Assembly (NCBI GenBank): GCA_024275315.1
Contig: JAJRZK010000009.1
Coordinates: forward strand, 81,001-145,000
Direction: 5' to 3'
Origin: Nitrospirota bacterium
GTDB lineage: Bacteria; Nitrospinota_A; UBA7883
Length of the DNA: 64,000 nucleotides
The notes below the pieces were generated by a model. It worked only from the letters and a program-made list of their open reading frames with translations. It searched no databases and had not been told where the DNA came from. The first letter of the stretch is position 1, and each line of letters opens with the position of its first letter. Shown piece after piece: positions 44,978 to 55,566 of the stretch. A program made the translations under genes and the position numbers.

Positions 44978-45775
44978 ATGGCAGGTGTTGGCAGACTCAA
45001 AAACAGACTGATCGCCGCTTTGTTTACCAGGTTTCCATCACTGGGAACGAAGGCCGCCCAAAAAGTGGAAACCATGGCGTTTGACGCAACCCCCTTTACC
45101 AGAATGTCAAAACCGCTCTCGGAGGCGAATCTGGCGCTGATCACTACCGCCGGCGTCCACTTGCGCCAGGATACGCCTTTTGATATGAGCGACCCGGACG
45201 GCGACCCGACATTTCGTGTGATCAACTCCGGCGCCCGTGTCGACGAACTGATGATAACCCACGATTATTATGACCACACCGACGCGGATAGGGATATAAA
45301 CATAGTCTTCCCCATCGAGCGTTTAAGAGAGCTCGTCTCAGGTAAAAGAATCGGCCGGCTGGCCCCAAGGTTCTACGGATTTATGGGTCATATACAAGGC
45401 AGGCACATAAAAAGCCTTGTGGATACCTATGCTGCGCGGGTGGTCGCCATGCTCAAAGAGGATGGTGTGGACGTCGCCCTGTTCACACCCGGCTGAGGAT
45501 TGTGCAACCGGTCCGTGGGACTGATTCAAAGAGTGGTGGAGGAACACGGGATCGCAACCATAGGCGTATCCATTGTCCGTAAGTTTTCTGAGGAAGTTCG
45601 CCCGCCAAGAACCGTTTTTGTCAAATGGCCCTATGGTCATCCTCTTGGAGAACCGGGCCATGTAAACCAGCACAGGGCCGTGCTGGAAAACGCTTTTGAC
45701 CTGCTGGAGACCGCGTCTGAGCCGGGGATCATCCGTGACCTGCCTTACAAGTGGAAACGGGAGACCTACGGCTAG
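44978..45775 (+). CDS. Selenoprotein B family (glycine/sarcosine/betaine reductase-like), UGA read as selenocysteine
   Basis: 265 residues including one in-frame UGA at 45494-45496 (residue 173). The same frame continues without interruption to 45775, and the protein reads ...ALFTPG-U-GLCNRSVGLIQ..., a UxxC redox motif (Sec173, Cys176). Upstream sequence (INSGARVDELMITHDYYDHT; DINIVFPIERLRELV; FMGHIQGRHI) and downstream sequence (VVEEHGIATIGVSIVRKF; YPHP-like WPYGHPLGEPG) match the GrdB/PrdB-like family, in which Sec or Cys occupies this position. Start ATG follows CAGGGGA; earlier open frame lacks a ribosome site. A SECIS-like hairpin follows the UGA. Function in this non-clostridial group is unknown, probably a thiol/selenol redox enzyme. 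sel genes are not in the window. Confidence 0.88.
45506..45526 (+). promoter_or_regulatory. Bacterial SECIS-like hairpin
   Basis: AACCGGTCC (45506-45514) pairs with GGACTGATT (45518-45526) in 8 of 9 positions, one of them G-U, leaving a GUG apical loop. The loop begins 18 bases after the UGA. Bacterial SECIS elements are stem-loops in about this range with a G at the start of the apical loop, which is the case here. Confidence 0.6.
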
Positions 45776-45819
45776 AACCGGATCTCACTACATCGCAACG
45801 ACAGTTCCACGCACTTGCG

Positions 45820-47340
45820 TTACGGACAGGTGTGCGACAACGTGGCGCTGGGCGTGCTTACAAAAGTTCCATCGGTGCCGGTGATTGTGTACCAGTAGGT
45901 CGTACCGGTTGTACACCCTGGCGACGCGCCGACAGGATGCACAAAACTGGTCGGCGTGACAGTCGATGAAGACAGGAAACTGGTAGGACTGACCGTGGAG
46001 TTCGTGTCCCAATAAACTGTATAGGAAATGGCGCCGGTGGATGGCGTCCAGCTCACCGTCACATCACCGACAGACGGCGAATTATCGACAAAAGTAACGC
46101 CTATTACCTGCACAATACCGGGGCACGTCACCGACCCCACCTCCGTGGCTCCTAAGGCGGATTCGCCGGAAGAGTTCGCCGCCGTCATATTAAAATAATA
46201 TATTTGGCTGACCGGACAGGAAAAAGCGTACACTGGTGACACTATTCCACCTGTTACGCTACTGGCCAGAGTGACACCGCCGGTCCCCTGGTTCCAATAG
46301 AGATTGTACCAGCTCGCATCGGTCACCGTGGTCCAGTTTATGTCTATTTGCCCGTTCACCGTGGAGCTCGGCGTGGCGGTCAGGCCTCCCGGCGCAGAAG
46401 CTGGAGGGGCTCCCGCGAACGATAAGTCCATGGAATCCTTGTTCCCGAAATCATCATTCACAATACATGTAAAAACACCCGTCGCCGAACCCTGATAGAC
46501 AGGGTATTGCACATAAGCTGTCCATCCTCCAGGCCCGATCCACTCAAAATGGAGGGTCAGGTTGTTAGTATTGTCCACTTCGCAAAAAAGATAGGTGTCG
46601 TTTGTTGTGTTGTCATACCTCCCTGTAACCGAAATGATCTTGAACGGGGGCGCAAAATCGCCCCAAACGCTTTTACGGTCGGACCCGCCCATTCCGTCCA
46701 CGACTGTGCATATGAATTCTCCGCTCGCAAAGGCGGTGTAGGTGGCGTACTGCTCGGTAGAAGACCAGCCACCGGGCCCGGTCCAGCTATAAGTCAACTG
46801 GTCGCCATCAGGGTCGAACGCGTCGCAATAAAGATAATCCGCGCCATTGGCGGGGTTGTGATCTATCCAGATATTGTATATCTCCGGCGGGGCGTTGACA
46901 TTGACGGTGATTGTTATCGAGTTTGTCTGCAACGTAATATCCTTGACCAACGATCCGGTAAACGTTAAGGCCCGGTCAGTCTTCACGGTGACGTCAAACC
47001 GCCTGACGCCCAAGGTCAGCGTTACGGACACAAAAAGAGTGTCCAGCGGAACATCGATATAGAGCGTCTCCATATCGTCGCCGGATATAACCAGATTTAT
47101 CCCGGTTACATATGTGGGTGCGACAGCGGACTTGGCGTTGGAGGGGACTATTATCTGGCCGGTGTCCGCGTTATAACTGTAGCCATCGGGCCACACCAGC
47201 CCCAGGCCCGCATCGGTGGAGCCGGAACCGCCAGAGCCGCCTTCATCAAACATAAAACCACACCCGGCCACGCCCGCTAATACCAGGAAGACAAGAGCCG
47301 GTAGCAATGTATAACGCGAGAGGGACGTGCGATGTTTCAT
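45820..47340 (-). CDS. Lipoprotein with PKD/Ig-like and fibronectin III repeats
   Basis: 506 residues. Signal peptide with lipobox LAGVAGC (Cys27), then a Gly/Ser linker. Two related domains follow: YLYCDAFDPDGDQLTYSWTG and YLFCEVDNTNNLTLHFEWIG, each continuing GPGGW ... Y ... SGxFxCxVxD, resembling PKD/Ig-like repeats with a cysteine pair. After about residue 315 there are two fibronectin III-like domains (PGGLTATPSSTVNGQIDINW; VSWTPSTGAISYTVYWDTN). A surface or periplasmic adhesive or binding protein is likely; the ligand is unknown. Convergent with the selenoprotein gene, 44 bases apart. Confidence 0.75.
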   Translation of the reverse strand: MKHRTSLSRYTLLPALVFLVLAGVAGCGFMFDEGGSGGSGSTDAGLGLVWPDGYSYNADTGQIIVPSNAKSAVAPTYVTGINLVISGDDMETLYIDVPLDTLFVSVTLTLGVRRFDVTVKTDRALTFTGSLVKDITLQTNSITITVNVNAPPEIYNIWIDHNPANGADYLYCDAFDPDGDQLTYSWTGPGGWSSTEQYATYTAFASGEFICTVVDGMGGSDRKSVWGDFAPPFKIISVTGRYDNTTNDTYLFCEVDNTNNLTLHFEWIGPGGWTAYVQYPVYQGSATGVFTCIVNDDFGNKDSMDLSFAGAPPASAPGGLTATPSSTVNGQIDINWTTVTDASWYNLYWNQGTGGVTLASSVTGGIVSPVYAFSCPVSQIYYFNMTAANSSGESALGATEVGSVTCPGIVQVIGVTFVDNSPSVGDVTVSWTPSTGAISYTVYWDTNSTVSPTSFLSSSTVTPTSFVHPVGASPGCTTGTTYWYTITGTDGTFVSTPSATLSHTCP

Positions 47341-47438
47341 GTTTCAATTTATATAACTTGTACCGGTATTTTCTCAAAATTACGGGAAAGTGACAAATCA
47401 TTCCACCACCGGCAGATACAAAGGCGGCGGATGGGCCG

Positions 47439-48653
47439 CTATTTCACGCTCATGAACGCTTTTTCAAAAGCTGGAAGCGCGCGATGGCACACGCTGTTTT
47501 CACAGCAAAACGCGATCCTGAAGTGGCCAGCCCTGCCAAACCCGGCCCCTGGCACAACAAGAACATTGTTTTTCTTCAGCTCGGCGACGAACCGCACATC
47601 GTCTTCTATGGGGCTTTTCGGAAAAAGATAGAATCCTCCATCAGGACACACCACCTGATAGCCGATCTTGCCAAGCCCTTCGACAAGCGTGGCCCTGTTC
47701 ATCGAATACTCGGTCATGTCACAGGTTATGTCCTGGAGATCGGAAACCACCCGCTGAAAAAGAGCGGGCGCGTTGACAAATCCAAGTATGCGGTTCGACA
47801 GGGTCATGGCGTCGATTATGGAACTCAACCCGTCAATCTCCGGGTGGACGGCTATATACCCGATCCTCTCTCCGGGAAGGTTCAGGTCTTTCGAATGCGA
47901 TGTCGCCGAGATAACCGAGCGGAGCGACCGAAACACGGACGGAGCCTTGGCGCCATCATACATCAGCTTACGGTAGGGTTCGTCCATGACAAGATATATC
48001 GCCCGCCCGGTCAACCTGCTTTTACCCTCCAGTATTTCCCCGATTTTTTTCAGGGATTTTTCGGAATAGACCGCTCCGGAAGGGTTGTTCGGCGAGTTTA
48101 ACAGCACCATGCGGGTTTTTGGCCCGATGACCTGTTCCAGCAGGGACGGGACAGGTTGAAACTTTTCATCGGTCTGAACCACCACGGCGACAGCCTGGTG
48201 GTTGTCTGCGTAGAACAGGTATTCCGCGAAGTAGGGGGCCAGCATTACCACCTCGTCGCCCGGGTCGCACAACGCCTTTATGATAACGTTGAGCGCTCCG
48301 CCTGCGCCCGCGGTCATAACGATATGCCGTGCGGTAAATTCCAGCCCCGATTGGCCACAGAGATACGCGGCGATTTTCTCCCTGGCATCCGCCAGCCCGG
48401 CGTTGGGCATATACCGGTGCGACCCGGGGGCGGGGCTGGCCACGAGCGCCTGTAGCCGCGCCTTTACTTCCGGCGGGGGTTCGGCGATGGGGTTTCCCAG
48501 AGTGAAATCGAAAACATTCTCCGAGCCCAGTTCCGCCTTGAGCCGGGAACCCTCTTCGAACATCCTCCTTATCCAGGAAGATTTCTCCATCATGTCTGAA
48601 ATTTTTATCGAGACAGGCCCCGAACCGGATTTTTCTGACAATTTATCCACCAC
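47439..48653 (-). CDS. PLP-dependent aminotransferase, class I/II
   Basis: 404 residues from a GTG; an ATG pair at 48593/48590 is an alternative. Fold type I aminotransferase: LGNPIAEPP, TAGAGGALNVIIKAL (cofactor loop), NSPNNPSGAVYSEK (Asn), DEPYRKLMYDG (Asp), SHSKDLNLPGERIGY with the PLP lysine, and the late substrate Arg in FRIAF. It resembles aspartate/alanine-type aminotransferases of uncharacterised subgroup; the substrate is not predictable. Confidence 0.9.
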   Translation of the reverse strand: MVDKLSEKSGSGPVSIKISDMMEKSSWIRRMFEEGSRLKAELGSENVFDFTLGNPIAEPPPEVKARLQALVASPAPGSHRYMPNAGLADAREKIAAYLCGQSGLEFTARHIVMTAGAGGALNVIIKALCDPGDEVVMLAPYFAEYLFYADNHQAVAVVVQTDEKFQPVPSLLEQVIGPKTRMVLLNSPNNPSGAVYSEKSLKKIGEILEGKSRLTGRAIYLVMDEPYRKLMYDGAKAPSVFRSLRSVISATSHSKDLNLPGERIGYIAVHPEIDGLSSIIDAMTLSNRILGFVNAPALFQRVVSDLQDITCDMTEYSMNRATLVEGLGKIGYQVVCPDGGFYLFPKSPIEDDVRFVAELKKNNVLVVPGAGFGRAGHFRIAFCCENSVCHRALPAFEKAFMSVK

Positions 48654-48685
48654 AGATCGTTTAACCGCTCATTTCAAATGGACAC

Positions 48686-49876
48686 CTATTGTCCCGGTCC
48701 TTTTGGCGCATTCGAACCGTTCGTCAATTGCGCATGGGCGACCGCTTCGTCGATGATCTTCTCCGATTCCAGGTCTGATTGCAACAACGCGACCATCGAC
48801 CTGGCCTGGCCTATGGTTATGTCATCGTCCATGTCTACGTTGAACTCCACCATTGTTTTGCCGCCGAGGTAATGGATGATAAGTTTGGAAACTCCGTTTA
48901 TGCCGTCAACAGCCTTCGCCATTTTTTCTATACGCGATTCTATCTCCGCCCGGTTCGTCTTCATGATCTCATAATCCACGTCGTTTTCCGCGTCTATATG
49001 TATCAGCGCGTCGGTTGCAAGACCATTGGCCTTCAGATCGTGCCGGACCGTCTCGGCGATGTTATGGGCCTCTGAAACGGAAATGCTGGGCTGAACCTGT
49101 ATGTGAACGTCGACGAAAATATCTCCCCCCAGCCTGCGGGTCCTGAGCTCGTGAAAATGTACGACGCCCGGGTTGCTGGAAATCACCTCTGTTATCCCGC
49201 TGACCTCTTCAGGCGAAACGGAGGCGTCCATAAGCTCCTGCAAAGCCTGCCAGCAAATCTCCCAACCCACCTTGGAGATGAGAAAAACCACGAATATGAC
49301 CGCAAGCGTGTCCATGACAGGGAAACCCGCCATGGCCCCGCTGATGCCGAGTAACGCGGCCACGGATGATATGGAGTCTGTCCTGTGGTGCCAGGCGTTG
49401 GCTATCAGGGCCTTGTTGTTGTGCCTTTTGCCAACCCTGGACGTATAGTGGTACAAAAGCTCCTTTGACACGATGGACACGATCGCACCGGCGACAGCCG
49501 GCCATGTCGGAGAAGGCAGGACGCCTTCCAGGAGGTCTTTGATAGCGTCGACGATCAGAAGCAGGCCGACAAGCATAAGCGCGGCCCCCGTAGCCGCGGC
49601 GCCTATGGTCTCCGCCCTTCCATGACCATAAGGGTGGTCTTCGTCAGCCTCCATCGACGCGATGCTCACGGAGACGTAGACCATAGCGTCGGTCACCAGG
49701 TCTGACAGGGAATGGGCCGCGTCGGCCACCATCGCCGCCGAACCGCCAATCATCCCGGCGGCAAATTTCACCGCAGCCAGCGCCAGGTTCACAATGGAAC
49801 CTACTATGGTTACTTTTTTGGCCTCCATGGTCCGGATGCGGAAATCGTCGCTGTCCAAACCGGCATGATCGTTCAT
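48686..49876 (-). CDS. Cation diffusion facilitator transporter
   Basis: 396 residues from the ATG at 49876 (MNDHAGLDSDDF); earlier in-frame starts add only a Cys-rich non-family peptide. Six helices with metal sites in ADAAHSLSDLVTDAM (DxxxD after the first His/Asp pair) and HHRTDSISSVAAL. Two cytoplasmic CDF domains seem to follow (about 210-290, and a second such segment at 290-380), so the tail is longer than usual. CDF proteins export Zn, Fe, Mn or related ions by proton exchange. Ion specificity is unclear. Confidence 0.9.
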   Translation of the reverse strand: MNDHAGLDSDDFRIRTMEAKKVTIVGSIVNLALAAVKFAAGMIGGSAAMVADAAHSLSDLVTDAMVYVSVSIASMEADEDHPYGHGRAETIGAAATGAALMLVGLLLIVDAIKDLLEGVLPSPTWPAVAGAIVSIVSKELLYHYTSRVGKRHNNKALIANAWHHRTDSISSVAALLGISGAMAGFPVMDTLAVIFVVFLISKVGWEICWQALQELMDASVSPEEVSGITEVISSNPGVVHFHELRTRRLGGDIFVDVHIQVQPSISVSEAHNIAETVRHDLKANGLATDALIHIDAENDVDYEIMKTNRAEIESRIEKMAKAVDGINGVSKLIIHYLGGKTMVEFNVDMDDDITIGQARSMVALLQSDLESEKIIDEAVAHAQLTNGSNAPKGPGQ

Positions 49877-50051
49877 ATGCACCCGATAATTACACGAATT
49901 CGAATATACCATACAACATGCACAAATCGTCACCGGCTCCGATCACGAACATATTTTGAACAATTATGGTTTATAAATTAGAATAGATAGATTATGTCAA
50001 TAAAATCATGCTGGACTGGATCATGACAATTTCGTCGAGCGGGGACGGGTA

Positions 50052-51325
<1,274 letters not shown>

Positions 51326-51329
<4 letters not shown>

Positions 51330-52522
51330 AGCCTTCGTTTGTCGTTCCATTTTACGGAGCCGACATTGGCGGCGGCGCGGAAACCTTGTGCAGACGGCTT
51401 GCCGAAAACCTTGCCCAACGGGGTGTGGAGGTGGAGGTTTTGACAACCACGCTACAAGACCTTGCCAGCCACTGGAGCCACAACTACCATGAGCGGGGAA
51501 CATACCTGATAAATGGAGTCACAGTACGCAGGTTTCTGGTTCGCCCCGTAGACACCGATCTTTTCGTGCCTATTAACCGCAAGCTCATGGCGGGCGATCC
51601 GGTTACATTGGAAGAGGAAATTGACTACATGAACAACGCCGTCAATTCCGACGCGCTGTTCCAGTATATAGGCGACAACCAGCGGGATCGCGTCTATTTC
51701 TTTATTCCCTACCTTTTCGGGACATCACTTAACGGGTCTGCCGTGTCGCCCCATAAATCGTACCTGATCCCCTGCCTGCACAATGAAGGATATGCGCGGA
51801 TGAAAGTCACAGGCGCGATGTTCGATCGTGTGAACGCCGCTCTTTTCCTGTCCAAATCGGAGATGAGGCTGGCCGAGTCACTTTATGGTGGGTTGCGCCA
51901 CTGCGAGCCGGTTATGATGGGGTGTGGTGTTGATGAGATTTACGACGCCGACGCGTCCGGGTTCAGGAACAGGTTCGGTCTTGGCGGGGATCCTTTCATT
52001 TTATATGTGGGGCGCCGGGACGCAACAAAGAACACACCGTTGCTTGTCGAATATTTTCGCAGATACAAAAAGCTCAAGCCCGGGTCGCCTCTGAAGCTCG
52101 TCCTGATAGGGTCCGGCGCCATCCCGATTCCTGGCGAGGTGGCGTCGAGCGTGATCGACCTTGGGTTTACCTCCGTTTCAGACAAGAGCGGAGCCTACGC
52201 GGCGGCGACTGTTTTGTGCCAGCCCTCAAGGATGGAGAGTTTTTCGATCATGATAATGGAGTCATGGCTATGCGGCAGACCTGTCATGGTCCACTCGCGC
52301 TGTCCGGTCACCTTAGAACATGTGAATGAATCGGGCGGCGGATTATCCTTCGAGACGTTTCCGGAGTTTTACGAGACGGTTGAAACTCTGCTGGAAAATC
52401 CGGAACTGGCCGGAGCCATGGGTAAAAGAGGCGGTGAATATGTTCGCGCCAGGTTTTCGTGGGATGTAATCTGCGACCGGTTCACCAGGTTGCTTGACGC
52501 CTGCAGGGAGGCGGCGATTTGA
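51326..52522 (+). CDS. GT4-type glycosyltransferase
   Basis: 398 residues, GT-B fold. N-terminal GADIGGGAETLCRRLAENLAQRG (acceptor half) and, in the donor half, FILYVGRRDATKNTPLLVEYF and SRMESFSIMIMESWLCGRPVMVH (the E-x7-E-like motif). Probably adds a sugar to a surface polysaccharide made with the neighbouring Wzt-like ATPase. Its ATG overlaps the Wzt stop by 4 bases. Confidence 0.87.
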
Positions 52523-53574
52523 AGAAGTTTCACCAGATGCTTCCCAACTTCGTCGTGGGTGACGCCATAGGACACAGTGTCTTGACGGCCCAGAGATATC
52601 TTCGCAAGCTGGGGTTTGAATCGGAAGTGTTCGCGGATGTGTTCCTGGAAAATGTCAGAGCTCGGAACTATCGCGAGTTTGCTTTTGAAGGACGGGACAC
52701 CTGGCTTTTATACCATTATTCCACAGGGTCGGTGGTGAATTCTTTTGCGCTGGAAAACACCAGCAACATAGTTCTTTGCTACCACAACATCACGCCGCCC
52801 GAATTTTTTCGTGATTTCGATCAACTCGCAGAGAAAACATGCCGCGAGGGGCGGGAGGTCCTGAAAAGGTTCAGCGGCCGGGTGCGCTACGCCATGGCCG
52901 ACTCGGAATATAACGCCATGGAGCTGGATAGTCTCGGCATCGGCCCGGTGGAGGTTGTGCCGCCCATCCTGGATTTTGACCAGATCAGGCCGACGGGAAA
53001 AAAACCGTTCGATGATGACAAAACCAACATCCTCTTTGTCAGCAGGGTGGCCCCGAACAAGCGATATGAGGATGTGCTAAAAGTGTTTCATTTCTACAGG
53101 CGCTACGTGAACACCAACTCCAGGTTGACGCTGGTGGGGGGCTACGGAAAAAATGACAGATACTACAGGTATCTGCGCAGGATCATCGAGACGATGAATA
53201 TACCTGACGTGGTTTTCACCGGATTTGTCCCGAACGAAAAAATTGGCGACTACTACGCCAGCGCTTCCGTGTTCTTATGCATGAGCCAGCACGAGGGGTT
53301 CGGCGTCCCCCTTTTGGAGGCGATGAATTTCCGTGTTCCCGTTGTGGCGCTTTCCTGCTCCGGCATCCCCTATACGATGGGCTCCGCGGGTGTCCTTGTT
53401 TCCAGGAACGAGCCGGAAAAGATAGCGGAGCTGTTGGGGATTATGGTGGAGGACAACGCCTTGCGTGAGCAGGTTATCGAAAGACAGCTTGCAAGGCTGA
53501 ACGATTTTTCCGACGCAAAAACAGAAGCCAGTTTCAAACATGTCATCGACGCCGTAATGAACGGATCAGGATAG
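52519..53574 (+). CDS. GT4-type glycosyltransferase
   Basis: 351 residues from a TTG start inside the previous gene's end (TTGA junction). GT-B fold: donor half contains LFVSRVAPNKRYEDVLKVF, FTGFVPNEKIGDYYASASVFL and MSQHEGFGVPLLEAMNFRVPV. Belongs with the preceding two genes as a polysaccharide assembly set; sugar specificity is unknown. The N-terminal half (HSVLTAQRYLRKLGF) is typical of GT4 enzymes acting on surface glycans. Confidence 0.87.
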   Translation: MKKFHQMLPNFVVGDAIGHSVLTAQRYLRKLGFESEVFADVFLENVRARNYREFAFEGRDTWLLYHYSTGSVVNSFALENTSNIVLCYHNITPPEFFRDFDQLAEKTCREGREVLKRFSGRVRYAMADSEYNAMELDSLGIGPVEVVPPILDFDQIRPTGKKPFDDDKTNILFVSRVAPNKRYEDVLKVFHFYRRYVNTNSRLTLVGGYGKNDRYYRYLRRIIETMNIPDVVFTGFVPNEKIGDYYASASVFLCMSQHEGFGVPLLEAMNFRVPVVALSCSGIPYTMGSAGVLVSRNEPEKIAELLGIMVEDNALREQVIERQLARLNDFSDAKTEASFKHVIDAVMNGSG

Positions 53575-53602
53575 GCCAGCCAGGCCGTGACCCGGTTTTC
53601 GT

Positions 53603-53725
53603 TTACAGGTGGCCGGTAAGCAAAGCCTTGATAACCAGGCTGGCGAAAATCCCCACCACGAAAAGCACGACAAGTTTGACGAATGTGGATTTGCGAAACG
53701 GGAAATCGTCTCTTTGATCATTCAT
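53603..53725 (-). CDS. 40-residue single-helix membrane protein in the oxidase locus
   Basis: A 41-codon frame from ATG (53725) to TAA (53603) encodes MNDQRDDFPFRKSTF, a hydrophobic helix (about 16-36, VKLVVLFVVGIFASLVIKAL) and a short tail GHL. It starts 19 bases after the ctaB stop on the same strand, preceded by GGGGAGAAT. Small single-helix subunits (such as IIa or CoxD/IV-like peptides) are common in haem-copper oxidase operons, so an oxidase accessory or small subunit is likely. No family is recognised. Confidence 0.55.
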   Translation of the reverse strand: MNDQRDDFPFRKSTFVKLVVLFVVGIFASLVIKALLTGHL

Positions 53726-53744
53726 GATAAATTCTCCCCGGATT

Positions 53745-54644
53745 CTACACGATATCTATCAGCATCATGCTGAACAGTACCGGAAGTTGGATTAACGAAA
53801 AGAAAAACAGCTTCATCGCCAGCTTCCGCTCCGACATCATGAACGTCACCGCCATGAAGATGTGGACAGCTCCCAGAATGATGGCCGTCGCCAGGTATAT
53901 TACGCCCGCCATATTCAGATAATAGGGGAGCATGGTTACCAACGTCATTATTACAGCCCATATCGTTATTCTGATTTTTGTGGACTCCACCCCCATGGCG
54001 ACCGGGTGGTTACGCACGCCGGCGGCTTTGTATTCGTCCACGTATTTAAGCGCCAGGGACCAGAAATGGGGATGCTGCCAGGCGAAGATAATAAGGAACA
54101 GCACAAAGGCTTTGATGTCCAGCTCCGGCTTGATAGCGGCATAACCTATGACAGGAGGCGCCGCTCCGCCGACACCGCCTATAAATGTGGCCAGTGGAGT
54201 GCGTCTCTTGGAGATCATCGTATACAGAACCACGTAGACAAATATCGACGCTCCGCACAAAAAGGCGGTCATGGCGTTTATCATGGCGCCGGCCACGATC
54301 ATCGACAGCGCGGAGAAACCAAGCCCCATCGCCAGAACCCGACCCGCTGACGCCGACCCGGACGGAAGGGGCCTGCCCCTGGTCCGTTTCATTATCAGGT
54401 CGATGTCACGATCATAGTAATTGTTAAGCGCCGCCGCCCCGGCCGTGGCCAAACCTACCCCCAGGAGTGTCCAGAAAACCACGAAAGGATCTGGCGGATT
54501 CTTTTCGGCGATATACATCCCGCTTAACGTGGCGATCAGCACCATCACAACAATGCCGGGTTTGACCACAATTAAGTATGATGAAACCTGCCCCCGAGCT
54601 TCCATGCTTTTTTCGGGAGATGTCAAAATGGTGTTTCTGTGCAT
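53745..54644 (-). CDS. ctaB: Protohaem IX farnesyltransferase (haem O synthase)
   Basis: 299 residues, UbiA family with about nine helices. Adds a farnesyl group to haem B to make haem O, the precursor of haem A. The NNYYDRDIDLIMKRTRGRPLPSG motif (Asp-rich, substrate binding) and the second motif YVDEYKAAGVRNHPV (with the ALKYVDEY region) are characteristic. The start codon directly follows the ctaA stop (TAAATG), so the two are coupled. A later ATG (54605) would remove 13 residues. Confidence 0.95.
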   Translation of the reverse strand: MHRNTILTSPEKSMEARGQVSSYLIVVKPGIVVMVLIATLSGMYIAEKNPPDPFVVFWTLLGVGLATAGAAALNNYYDRDIDLIMKRTRGRPLPSGSASAGRVLAMGLGFSALSMIVAGAMINAMTAFLCGASIFVYVVLYTMISKRRTPLATFIGGVGGAAPPVIGYAAIKPELDIKAFVLFLIIFAWQHPHFWSLALKYVDEYKAAGVRNHPVAMGVESTKIRITIWAVIMTLVTMLPYYLNMAGVIYLATAIILGAVHIFMAVTFMMSERKLAMKLFFFSLIQLPVLFSMMLIDIV

Positions 54645-55523
54645 TTAAGTCACCGGTTCAGCCATTGCCTTGCGCCCTAGTATATATGGACCTGAGCGAT
54701 AGGCCAGCCAGCCCAGCAAAAGAAAGCCGTTCGCTCCGTGAAGAATCACAAAGGGGAGAAACATCCCGCTCCATACCACGTAAACGCCTAAAGTAGCCTG
54801 GGCAAGGACCAGGACAAAAGTAACCGACGCGTTAAACGCGTCTTTGCAGACTTTTATCGCATAGGCCAGGTAGCCGGCAACCGTCAGAAAAACGGCAAGC
54901 GCCATAAGACGGTGGATAAAATGTATCGTTATCTTGAAATCCACCAGGTCCGGGAAAATAAGCCCGCGGCAATATGGAAAATCGGGGCAGGCGAGCGACG
55001 CCTGTCCATATCTGACGAAGATCCCTATTATCACCTGCGCTAACACTATTCCCAGGATCACCGGATAGAACCTGTTGGCTTTCTCTCCGGATAAATCCTG
55101 CACGGAGCGCAGGGAAAATATCATCAGCATAAATATGATTGTCGCCATAATGATGTGAAAGGAAATGATCAGCAGATGCAGGGCTCCTTCGAGAAGCGGG
55201 GCTTCTATGAGCACGATGACCCCTCCGAACACGGCGCCAACACCCAGCAGACCAAGCGCCGAACCGGTCAACCACCTGGTAACACCTTTTTCCCTGATCC
55301 ATACCATTATTGTGGAAGAGAGGATGAACATCCCCGTCGACGCGCCCAACAACCTGTGGCCCCATTCAAACCAAATATTTATTTTTAATGGTGGCACGAC
55401 CGACCCATAACAAAGAGGCCAATCCGGACAGGCCAGCCCGGAACCTGTGGTGGTGACCACATTGCCCATTACCATCAGCGAGTATGTAAAGAGAATCGAC
55501 AAGCCCAGCAATATCTTGATCAT
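54645..55523 (-). CDS. ctaA: Haem A synthase (CtaA/COX15)
   Basis: 292 residues from the ATG at 55523 (MIKILLGLSILF); the frame stays open to a TTG at 55568 but that lies in a terminator T-run. Eight helices in two four-helix halves. Cysteine loops ACPDWPLC and ACPDFPYC and the histidines in FEWGHRLLGA and IHFIHRLMALA give the haem sites. Converts haem O to haem A. Translated just before ctaB. Confidence 0.93.
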   Translation of the reverse strand: MIKILLGLSILFTYSLMVMGNVVTTTGSGLACPDWPLCYGSVVPPLKINIWFEWGHRLLGASTGMFILSSTIMVWIREKGVTRWLTGSALGLLGVGAVFGGVIVLIEAPLLEGALHLLIISFHIIMATIIFMLMIFSLRSVQDLSGEKANRFYPVILGIVLAQVIIGIFVRYGQASLACPDFPYCRGLIFPDLVDFKITIHFIHRLMALAVFLTVAGYLAYAIKVCKDAFNASVTFVLVLAQATLGVYVVWSGMFLPFVILHGANGFLLLGWLAYRSGPYILGRKAMAEPVT

Positions 55524-55566
55524 AAAACCCCACGGAACCCAAAACGAAAGAGTTTTATATAATAGC

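Noticed and set aside
45494..45500. Stop codon plus new TTG start, or a frameshift pseudogene, instead of a selenocysteine codon.
   Set aside because: There is no shift in frame, no ribosome site before TTG at 45500, both halves belong to one family domain, and the UGA sits at the known Sec position with a hairpin after it.
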